Shown in pieces: positions 36,112 to 48,700 of a stretch of 64,000 nucleotides of DNA. Origin of the DNA: Halichondria panicea (lineage: Eukaryota; Porifera; Demospongiae; Suberitida; Halichondriidae); assembly GCF_963675165.1 (NCBI RefSeq), contig NC_087377.1, forward strand, positions 3,192,978 through 3,256,977, in the 5' to 3' direction. The first letter of the stretch is position 1. Every line of letters starts with the position of its first letter. A program made the translations under genes and the position numbers. The notes beneath the pieces were generated by a model, which worked only from the letters and a program-made list of their open reading frames with translations, was not told where the DNA came from and made no database searches.

Positions 36112-39100
36112 ATGAAGCTTCTTATAGCTGTGGCTCTGTTGGTTGTTGGACTCTCCCCTAGCCCAGGCTTCAGTCAGTTTGGTGAGGGCTCTGGACAGAT
36201 CACTGAGGCACCAACTGATGGTAAGTGAGGGGAAAAGTGAGTATTTATAGTATGTTATAGAGTTTGGTCTTAAAGCTGTATAGCTCAATTATTATTGAGA
36301 AGTTTTATCTTGAGGCGTAGCTGCAGTAGGGATACGAAAACTGATGATGTGTGTGTGTCGATCTGTTCCCGCTGTAACTGCTCAACAGTTGCAATGCGAT
36401 GAAAGAAAGACTTCTTCTCCTCTTCTGTGCATGTGCAATGGATTCATTGTCAACAAACTATATCCTTGCGCATGAAGATCATTCATCAAAAAGCTATCGG
36501 ATACATGTATATCAGTGGCGTAGGAAGTGGGGTGGCTCCAAGGGCTGGAGCCCCCCCTTGTTGGAGAGCAATGTTTAGCTTGAACTGTTGAGCTAGCTTA
36601 GCTACAGCATGCTAGCTGCAGCCAGCTATAATTATATGCTGAAACTGTAAATTACGTGATTATTTCAATGATGGGCTAGGCTTCAAGATCAAAGCGATAG
36701 ATCTACCACAGAGATAAGGATTGATCTGTGAGCCTAGTCTCGAATTCCAGCCTCTTTCAGTCTTTGCAAGAATACGAAGTTGGGGAGGGTGTGGCCAGAC
36801 TATACTATCAGCCCCCCCTTTCAAAAAATCTTTCTATGCCACTGTATATATATACCTTAGCAGGTGCTATACTAAATCTCAAAGTCTGCAAATGGATCGC
36901 GAGAATCACTCTAAGCCCATGTATTAATTACCACAAAGCCATGCGCACACAACATAACTATATGACTTCTAATTGCTCTGTAAACCACAATTAACTACCG
37001 CATATAAAATTCTGAGAATTGAGGGATTAGCAGCAATTCATATGATATGCTAGTTCACAATTCAATTCCGCAATTTGCTGATACTGAATACTTAACACAC
37101 TACCGTATACCTCGCTTGCGCATGCGCACCGACACATAATCATGGGATGCATCATCATATTTTAGTGTTGTCATTTCTACATGAAATTTCAAAAGATGTG
37201 TTTCATTTATCATGTTTTATGTTACTGTAACGAATGTGTTTTTACTGTGTAACAAGGAATTATAGATAGTATGTTTATGTATTGTTCATGTATTATTGTC
37301 TGTATGGACCTTATTTCTAGTACAAAAAGCTGATGAACTTGCTGAAATCAAAGATATAAAGCATTCTTTGCAGTAGGCAGTACATGATTAGCAATTACGT
37401 TGCAAACATATTGAACATAACATGTGGGTGTAGTTTCCTGTTTGTCTGTCATAAGAGGCAGTTTTGCATGAAGTTGGTCAGTTGGGAGCACAAAACTTGT
37501 CCTCCGTCTGGAATCAAGAAGGTCCGCTTGTGAGAGGTTATTTTGTGTACTTATAGATAGTAATTTCAATCCGTGAAATTAGCAAATTTTAAATTAGACG
37601 CAATCCATTCCACTTGTTGCATGCATCTTGCACACTGAGGAAGTGCAGCCTGGGATCGAGGCTACTTGCACACTAGACTGATTTAAGAAAATTGGCCTTC
37701 ATGGGAACACGGTCACTTGCACACTTGCCACTATAGATCTAGCACAGGAAGTGAGACTTATATAATAATATTATGGTACTTGAAGGTAGAGTTGTGAAGA
37801 ATTTAACCATGCATTACATATAATTATATTATAAGTAACATGGCCTTACACCGGTTTTTCAAAATGTGTATGTTAAGATGACGAAAAGTAGAAAATGTGG
37901 ACAGTAAGGCAAATTTAAGCTAAATTGGTAAAAAAATGAAATTTTGGTCACTCAGGGCCTAGGGGTTGGTAGATTTAATATGCTCGAGATACAGTAGACT
38001 CTCGTTGGCTATTCCGGCTCTCTGAAGTAAGGTCACCTCATAACTATAGCACCATGCACTTCAGATACGAAGTATACTGCACGGATTGCTAGCTAGATAT
38101 TTACTTTGATATTTACTCACGGTACAAAACTCGCCCTGCATGCATGAAATGCAGCCCGGGCTCTCTATTCCGTATTATACTGGTTAGTATAATTATTGGC
38201 TGCCCCAAACTAGGTTTTCAATATATGTTTATTACGGCCGGATATGATGTTTTTGGTGTAGTGTGGCAGATAAAAATAATCCTTCATTTATCCTCGAGAC
38301 AGAACCGCAAAATTAGTCATTAGGTAAGGTCATTTTTTTTTAGCTGCGGCTATTTTCTGAATTGCAGCCACGTCGCTATTCCGCAAGCTAGCTGCACTAG
38401 CTGTCCCAAGGGTGACCGGATTAACGAGAGTCTACTGTATTACCTATATTCTTTTATGCTCAAGTTAACAGCTTTTCAATAATTATTGTTCTTTTTATTC
38501 CTCCAATGCACAAGGGGTAGAGCCTATGTCGTCACACAAGAAAAATAGTATTCTTCTAATCAATTAACTACTATCAGGACTGCTATCAGGCCTACACTTT
38601 TACTAACATTCGTACTGACCTGTATGTACAAAACCTACCCATCATTCTCGTAATTGTGCCTATTAATTATGCGCAGCATAATTCTCACCAAAAAATGTCA
38701 CCTAAAATGGCCTATTATGCTCAAAATGATGCCAGCATAATCTACTTACCCCTATTAAAGCCACTGGATACCTGCATGCCTTGATACTTTAGAGCTCGTT
38801 TTTGCTCTTCTGACTCTGAGTCTGAGCACTCGATAATTGCAATCCGTCTTCATCATATCAATTGGAATCTAGAGCTCTCCTTGAACAATTTTCGCTTACT
38901 GTGTCACTGAACTATAAAAGTTTGCAGGCAAATTTCGTATTAATTTTTTGACAGACGACTGTTTTTGGCTCATGTGACTTCATTTACACATCATGTAACT
39001 CTAACAAAAGCTATCATGAAGTCATTCATAAGTGTATATATTATGTGTCTGAAAATGTACTGTCTTAATAATTGCGCACCTCTTTTATAGAATCTGTATC

Positions 39101-42100
39101 AATTGACAGAGTGGAATTCGAGTACAATTATCGTCATGTCTACCTGCGTATCTACTTTAACAACTTGAAACGCGGCCGCCGCGACATCGTTAACGATTAT
39201 GACTTTCCTGAACGCGAACATCCATCTGATGAACCGTGCTTTTTGAATAAACTTGTTTTAAGAACTAAGGATACGAATGAAACTTTCCAGGCTGAATACC
39301 CGGGTTTTTGCACATCTTTCTACTACAACAACTACGTTCAGATCAAAATGGATCCTAGAGATTATTTGAGGCTGAATTTGGGCGATTTTATCAATACAAC
39401 TTCTACTATGCCCTTGGAAATGTACACTGCAGATATGCTTGGAGATCCTTTCGACCTTCGAATAGAGCCATATGATGCCATTGAGTGTGATGTGATATTG
39501 CGCTTGTACCGTGACTACTTCGATTACCATTATAAAATAGATTATTGGATGGATGAGGGGATTCTTATGATTCATGTGAATACTTTAATTGACGTTGCGA
39601 CTGTCAATGCCAGCAAGCTATCACTCTCTCGCAATTACTATAATCCGGATGCAAACAACATTGTTAACATTACGGGTGGTGAGGTGCTGAACCAGTCGCC
39701 TGGCTTAACATCGTCTGTGGCTATCAAACTGACTTCTAGTGATCAAGATCTTCTTGCGAGCAAAGGATTATGCAGGTACAATCTAGTCTGTTTCATGACC
39801 ATTAAATCTGGATTTGCTGCTACACACTATGGCTTAAAGGTTCGTTCCCCCCGGCCCTATGCCTATGCAGTCTCCAATCTCGGGAGAGCTCCCACAGGTA
39901 ATTAAATGGAATGTGTTATAATTATAATGTTCCACGTTAGATGTAAGTGTTTGACGATACAATCAATGATCACTATACAATTATTTTTTGCAGAATCTGA
40001 GCCAGTGTCGATGTCTATTCAGCTAGAGTACATTGATGGGTTGATTTTGGATGTGACGCTCGGTTTAGGTCAGCCATTCACAGTTCGATCTTATATCGTG
40101 GAGAGTATCATCAGGTAAGATATAAGCAGGCACGAGACAATTATTAGAGTATTATTATAATGATTAATAATTTAATTGATAGGGAGAATTTATACATGCG
40201 TATACTTAGTGCTTACACAACACCCTCTCCCTCCCCCTCTACAGTGTGACGTGTACTAGCAGGGACACTAACGAACATGTAAACCCCATGCTGGAGATTG
40301 ACAATGGTGCAGTATCTATTCCTGATAGCTATATCAGGAATGATTGGCCCAACTCCACTACCTTGAATGCACCCAGGGGGCTAGCTGAGTCTGGTTTGGA
40401 AGGTTACTACACGTGCAGGACAGAGGAAGATACTTTCCTCAGCCCTCACATTCTGCATTCGAGTAAGTCAGTACGTATAGAGCATTGTATGCATGAAGTA
40501 CTCATAATTATACTGAGGCTTTGTCCATACACATCATGCATAATTATAAAACTCTTCTAACAACTATAACATAGTTATACATTGTAACATGCTTGAATCA
40601 CTATACCATAATTATATATTATACATCAGTCTCATAATTATTATTATTGTGAGTTTATATACTTTCTCTTTATTCAGATAGTTATCACCTATTTTTCTAC
40701 CAAGGAGACTCAGCTACTGCTAATCTTGATGAAGAACTTGTACTACGCTTTGCACATGCCGATTTTAATTTAGTACGTCTTCTCTATTTGTATACTGCTG
40801 GATATACGCCACCTTTTGAGTACCGTTTTGAAATGAACACACCATTTCCGTACCATGCTGAGCTGCACATCAACATGGCCCAGGTGGACTACGAGGGAGT
40901 GTACTTTGTCACAAAAGGAACGTATTTTCGTCGACGCCCAAGCTTTGTTATCCACGTCAAGGGTAAGTTCAATCTGCATGGCTGTATAGTAAATCCCCGA
41001 ATGTGTTTCTATTATGATATTAAAGCAATGCTTTTTAATAATTACGAAGCCATAAGTCGCTCATCAAGCATACGTATAATTATGTACACTATATTGTTGT
41101 ATTGGTTTCTACATGGAGGAAGGCAGTGTTATGTATTCCCAGAGGGCGCGTGCATGCAGCCTCTAGTCAATTGTAATCTTGCATGCACCTCAAATGTATA
41201 GTCGTAGAGAATGATTACAATTAATTAATGTATAGTCGTATAATTACTGGTGCCTATTGATCTTGCTTGATTTATTTTAGTCAGGCCTGAGTAGCTGACC
41301 ATGCATGGTATGGGATTTGCATGGTTGTCTGTACACATCACGGTTCGTTAAAAAATACTTGAAAGTTATCAGCATCTTCATTAGAACGAACCATTACCTG
41401 TGTATTTATTAATTTCTCACAGCTCCTACGTTTACTCTCTACCCACCGGTCCTGACTGTTCTCAGCTCTGACACAACCGCCTCTCTCACTTGTACTTCCC
41501 ACCGTCCAGATGTTCATGTGCTGTTTTCTGGACATCTGACCTCTTTGGGAATCACGACAATCAAAGCTAAAAGCTTTGTGAGATTAGATTTTGAGCTGAA
41601 CAAACATCGTATTGGTATGCTAGAAGGGAGAGAGTTTATCTGTGAAGCCAGGAACTCAACTAATTACACAACAGTAGTGGCAACTGCCAGCTTAACCTTC
41701 AGGGAAGTGCCAGGTGATTTTAGTCTATATAATATTTTAATTTAAGTTTGACTATAATTGTGTACTCGCTGCAGCTCGATTGTCTCTCTTTGCGATTGAA
41801 CCTGACAGCGATCGTAAGCAAGTTATGGATGGTGCCAAAATTGATACAGCCAGCACATTTGAATGCCTGTGGTATATCAATCCTACACGAACGGATCTTG
41901 AGACTATTCCTGGGATGTTGTTATGGAGAATCCACCTCCTAGAGTCCAAACAAGAAATAGATATCACTTCAGACATTAGTGATAAAGATTTTATAGTCAC
42001 TATCCTCAAGAATAGTATCACTCTCAATATTCTCGGCAATTTCTTAGGAAGTGTTTCGTGTATCTACGGGAATGACAGTATTAAGATCAACGTTATCACT

Positions 42101-45100
42101 AAATGTAAGTGCGTGTGTATAAATATACCGGAGTTAGTGAAATGCACGCATGTGTGTGCAGAGCCGCTAGGATTATTGTATTTCTCTCTTTAGCTCTAGT
42201 TTTGGACTTTCTTCCTATCCTCTCTGGTGATGCTATGGAATTATTTGATAGTGATGATGGATGTTCACAGCGGATTTACTCGAGTACTGGCATTCCTTTT
42301 GGATCAGAAACATACCAATACGTTCATGTGAGTTAAAGATATAGGTGTACCTCTTAAACAGTGCATGATCCACACAAAAACACACACAAACATGCAGCAA
42401 CCTCACTCATAACTACTGTACACCTATAATATGAATAACCGTGATACTGTTTCCTTTATCCTCCTGTAGGTCTGCACGAATGGTATGCTGACTGTTGGCA
42501 CTCCACCTCTCTTTCTCGGTACAGCAAAAGAACGATTCCCTACACCCGATGTCAGGATCAGCCAATCAAATTTACTCGCTCCATTCTGGAACGACCACGA
42601 TGGCCGTGATCCTACCTCTAGCGTAATGTACAAAGTGTTCAGTGGTACTGCTGGTTTTATGAATATTGTGAGCACCTTCATCTCAAACTATATTGATGCT
42701 AAACTATTTGGTGCATTTGAACCCACCTGGATGCTAGTAGCCTCCTGGAGAGATGTTCCTCCATATCCTTACACTGCAACAGACAGAGGAAGAGTGAGTG
42801 CTGTGTGTGTGTGCGTGTGCGCGAGTGTATATACATGTAATAGACTGATGGTACAGGGTCTATTAATAATAATAACATTGGGTGCCCCAACTAGCATGGA
42901 TTTTTAAAACTAGAGGAAACTTTTAAAGCCTCAGAGTAATGGTTAGGAGGCAGTTATTTTATGAATGTTTTCTATATCAAAAATATATGTTCCCTTTTTA
43001 TTTATAGAATTCATTTGAAGCCATTATCATAACTGATGGTGTAGTAACCTTTGCTGTCTACACGTATAACTGTGATGATCTGCAATGGAGTCAGTCGCAG
43101 GATGGTGACTATTCTACCATCGGCTACAACATCAATCCAGCCTCATTTTTTGGTAGTGATAGTGACGAATTGTCTTTGTTCCAAAATCATCGTCTGTCAA
43201 ATCTTCCTATGAACGAGATGATTGCATGTTCCAGCCTTGCTGGAGGATCACGTTATCATAACGAAGTGTATTTTGTTGGCCGGTCTAAAGATACCACGCA
43301 ATTGGCACGTGCAGAATGTACCAGCTCTATCAATAACGATACCTTGTATGGTGACATCATTGATGGAACCACACTAAAGGATGGATGCCCTTGCAACTCG
43401 GCTCAAGCATCAAGAGACTTTGCTTATAGTTTCATTGATATGTTTGAGTTGACATTAGACCCTTTGTATGCTGAGCAGTTCTGTGTGACTCAGAGATTTC
43501 CCCAGAAGAACACCATTCTCTGTTGCTATAGGTAAGAGGAACCATGCAGAGAGAGTTCAAATAGATTTGGGTTCTTGCATGTTATTTATATTATTAGATC
43601 CCATTTGAGTGTATTTAGCAGGGAACTATGAGCTATAGTACCGGTACTATAGATTGCTCTGGGCTACAAACTACAACATTGTACATTGTATTGTGATTTA
43701 CAAGAAGATACACATGTAATTACATAAAAATTATTGTAGCTAGATGCTCTGTCTCGTAATATAATAACAGAACTATAGAATGAAAGAGAGAAGCTATAGT
43801 TGTTTTTTTTGGCTTTGTTCGAGAGTAGTAGGAGACACTCGTTTTTTGGGCAGTGTGCTGTGCTTTTTTGCTGCAAGGATGTATGGGGGAGGAGCTGGAT
43901 GTATGGAAGTGCTGGGATTCTAGCTTTGGCTTCTTCCTAAAGTTCCTTTCACTTTGTTCAACTTGAACTTCAAGAGTAGTATAGGAGCCGCTCGTTTGCT
44001 GGGCTTGTTTGCTGCAAATTTTAGCTTAGGTGTCTTCCTTTCGCTTTGTGAGAGTAGTACGAGCTGCTCGTTTTTTGGGAAGTGTGCTGGGCTTGTTTGC
44101 TGCAAAACTGGGGGAGGAGCTGGATATTTCCGTTTTGTGGGTGGAGCTAGGACTATAATTTTGTCAATCAAACTGAGGTGGAGGAACAGGGTTGACTTGA
44201 ATAGAGACCACAGATTTAGTAGAGACACAGAGATGCCAACTTTATAGATATTAGTTTTCAAAACTGAGAATAATGATGCAGTTGCTAGGTTGGCTGTTTA
44301 TATAGGTTGACTGTTGCTAAGCTAGTGCATTTTTAGTAGCCAATAGGTTTTGGGATCTAAATCAGTTAGAACATGTGCATTCAGTATCTATGGTTATAGT
44401 GTCCCTCATCCATCGGGCTAAAGCCCTCGAGCTTTGGGACACTATAACACATAGATACCTCATGCCCATGTTCTAACTATAACATAGTCATTGTGTTATG
44501 ATCGTATTAATTATTCTAGACAAAGCAGTGGAGCTCTCAACAATGTTGGTGGTATCAGTGGAGTGGTGGCGTACAGTCCTAGCTTCTTCCCAAAAGAGTT
44601 CCTTGATAATGATTACAACTTGCGACGCAAATGCAGCATAGGAGGTGAAGCTGACACACTGTACAGGACTCGACGACCTCCAGTTACCTGTGCCATTTAT
44701 TCGCCGCCAAGAAGAAGTGAGTGGTAAACTAGATACATACAGTTAATAGTATTATATATACGTAAATCCTACAGAATCCCCTAACCATACCGACACCTAT
44801 TCTTCCCCAATCGATTTGCTAAAGAATGCATGTTATATAGCTATACACTATATTGATAAGCGACCCTCGTATAAATGCTAGATTGACCTTAACCCTAACA
44901 TCCTAACCAGACTGACACCTATTCTGCCCCAATCGGTGTGCTATTTATCTATAAGAATGTTAGCTATTGATAAGCGATGAATGGTATTGAATAATTGTTG
45001 TATATATAATCATTTGAGAGATTGAATACTGCCGGCTGGCCATTATAGGATCCACCACATTAATTATCACAATTTCCACGTCACAATAATGTGTCTGATC

Positions 45101-45617
45101 ATCCGAGTTGTTAGGTGCATGCATGCATGCATATTAATGCCCCTGAGGTGTGATATAATTATAGTGCGAGTGGGCCCTTCATGATCAAGCTCTCTAGCTC
45201 ATGTATACATTACATTACAAATAACAGATGGAGAGAACAATTTATCATGCTGTGCGAAGTAGTATATCAAACATACCCATTACGTTCTTCTTAAGTAATA
45301 CTAAAAGCAGATCCTATATCTCAAGTTGGGTCGTCATTTACAGAAACTGGGCAACTTGATTAGGTACTTGACAGGAGCAAGATTTTTCAACTTAGGGAAC
45401 TTGCTTAGATTTGTGAAAAATTAAATCGAAGGAGGAACCTAGCCTTATCTTTCATCTGATCTACTAAGCCGAGCAAACCATATACCATAGTGCCTAGTAT
45501 TCCCTAATCTAATTATTACACTATTGACAAGCAACCCTCTACTCTTCCTATTGGATAGTCCTAGCTCTACAGTTACGAGCACACAGTCAGTCCTAGCTTA
45601 CACACACATGCACACAT

Positions 45618-45712
<95 letters not shown>

Positions 45713-48700
45713 CACACAGCCTTCTGTACGGGTGATCCTCATCTCACCAACCTTGATGGAGCTAAGTTTACATTCAACGGTTGGGGAGAGTACATTCTAC
45801 TGGAGTTGGAGACTAATGATACCACGTTCTGGGTACAAGCTCGTATGCAACCACTTGTTGATTCTCTGGCTACTGAATTAGGTGGTTTCGCTTTCGCTAT
45901 GAGCAGGGACACTCCTGTTGAAGTATGTGAGGGGAATTTAATAGATTGAATTGACTATATGTGTGAATTCTATTTCACAATGGTTTTCCCTCAAACAGAT
46001 TCGCCTGAATGCAACTAGACAGCTTGAGATTCTAATCAATGGAGAAGATGTGACTAACCAACTGGTCAACCTCCATGCTTCTATATCCACTGACCTCTAC
46101 TCTGTGTCTCGAAGCACTTCCAATTCCATTCTGGCTACATTTCCGAATGGAATGGGATTAATGGTAAATCTCTCGAGCATGCTCACCTTCACAGTCATCA
46201 TCCCTGATGCCTTCCGTGGACTAACTAGAGGTACATAACATTCATATAATAAGTACACACTTTGTTTTGAATAGGCTGCATGCCTCCCTCTAATCACAAA
46301 TATGTTACTGCATTTTCTGAACTTATATAAGTATGCATTTATTGAATGCCTCGTGCAGGAATGGTTGGGAACTACAACGGTGATGTCACTGATGATGTTA
46401 TATTCCGAAACGGAACTATGGTGCCTATTAGTGAATTCTCCTACCGGATACTACATCAAGTGGGACTGTCATGTAAGTGACCTGAGTGTAACTACCGCTA
46501 ATTTATCGGACAGCTAAAAATTGTCCGGGTATGATTGAAATTTATTGTACAGGTGAGATGTCAGGATTATTAGAACAGGCATGCAGCTGTTTTTAAATTA
46601 TTTTTTCACGTGGCTGCATGCGAGCTAATAGTACAGTGTGCGACTGAACAGTTGCACTAACTAAAAATTAATTATTAAACCTAATGTGCTCAAGCTAATT
46701 TATATGTCCGTGCATATCAATAAAAGATGCAATAATAAATTATAATTGACATGTACATTGTGTATTTTTGTGATCACAGGGCAAGTGGAGGCTTCAGAGT
46801 CTCTCTTCACTTACCCTGAGGGCATGACTACTGAAGACTTTGCTGTCCTTGACCACGATCCACCGTACCTGGATGAAGTGGTAGCCAATGCATCAGCAGA
46901 AGTGCTTCAAATGTGTGGAGACAATGACGAGTGTATTTTTGACTCCATAGAAACAGGGGACATCAATATAGGCCTTGAAACTAAGTTGATGATTTCTAAA
47001 ATCAATGAAGATGAGAAGTTTGCATGTACGTTATTTATGAATTAAACTTTTAATGCCAGTATTAATACATGTGTAAATTACAGCTACTTACGTACTGCTA
47101 ATCATCACCTTTACCCACAGCCAACTTCCCTCCCCTCATCTATGGTCCTGACAGTCTCTATGTTACGCTGGGGGAAGAGGCTGTACTGGTGTTCAATGTG
47201 ACTGATGACAAAGGTAATATCAATGTTACACTGGTGGATGGACTGCCAGCTGGGGCCACTTTACTGCCTACCCCTAAGGGCAACTGTACAGTGGAGTATA
47301 CCTTCAGGTTGGAACTTGATGCGATTACCGATATTTCTCTCATGTTTTTGGCTACTGATGAGCTGGATGCTGGATCAACTCTAGAAGTGCAGGTTTGTAG
47401 TAATATAAAGAGCATTGGACCTGGTACATTTGGTTGATTTGACCTGTGGAAGCACTGTATTTATAGAGCGGCACATAATAATAGTGTCAAGTTACATTGT
47501 ACTGCTTTTGCATTTTCCATAGATTGTGATTTGTGCTTGTGAGAATAATGGCAACTGCACACTGGAGGGAGTGGTGAACCAGAGTGCCAGTACTGTTGTC
47601 TCTAACTGTGTATGCCCTCAAGGTACATGTTAATGGTGTAACCTTGTAAAGCATTACAGGCTTTTCACAATTCATTAATTGACTGTACACAAGAAACCTA
47701 TACATGTGGTTGGAAATTGAAACCTCTCAACGAAGACCACCTCTCTATATGGCCAAAAGGCTGTTCCTCCGTTTTATGGAGTTTCCACTGTACATTAGTT
47801 TTAGCCTGCATTTACGTATACACTACTTCAGGTTGGGAGGGTGAACTCTGTGAGGCTGACGTTGACGGCTGTGCCAACTTTGACTGTTTCATGGGTGTGG
47901 ATTGTGTGGACGTCCCTGCTCCAGGAGTGGGGGCAATGTGTGGTTCGTGCCCTCAAGGGTATAATATAGACGGATCAAAGTGCGCTGGTAAGCTGCCATC
48001 ATGTGTACATTTCATTGCAGCAGCTATATAATTATGTTCATTGTGTGGTATGTAAGCGTGACCCTAGTACGTTGCTTAGAATAAAGGTCATAAAAGTATT
48101 ATTTCTTTGTATTATATCTTTGTATTTGTATTATTGGGACCACAAATTCCTGGTTGTTATAATTCTGATAAGCTATTTAATTTACTTCCTCAGATATCAA
48201 CGAGTGTAACGGTACCCATGGCTGTGCTCAACTGTGCGTCAACCAGCCGGGAAGCTTCGAGTGTGCCTGTTACCCTGGTTACGAGCTCGTCAGTCAAACA
48301 CAATGTATAGGTAAGTGAATGATCACTTTAATTAGCTATTAAAAGTTGCGATTAATTCCGGGCCTATGTGATTGCTATGAATTTATCACGCTTGCATATT
48401 CTTTCAGACATTAACGAGTGCTCTTGATGAGCTACATATTTTGGAACTGTATGGACGGTTGAGCTAGAAATGTGGAATTTCCAATTTATATTAACGTTTT
48501 GCATTATTAATAGCTCTTTGAATTTGCGATTTTTTCAGGCCCAAATTAAATGGTTAATGCTATGGAACAACACTATAATTATGTTGTATCCTTGCATATT
48601 CCTTCAGACGTTGATGAGTGCTCTCTGCTCAATGGTGGTTGTCATCACGACTGCAGCAATACGATTGGAGGGTTCCATTGCAGCTGCTACGAAGGATACA

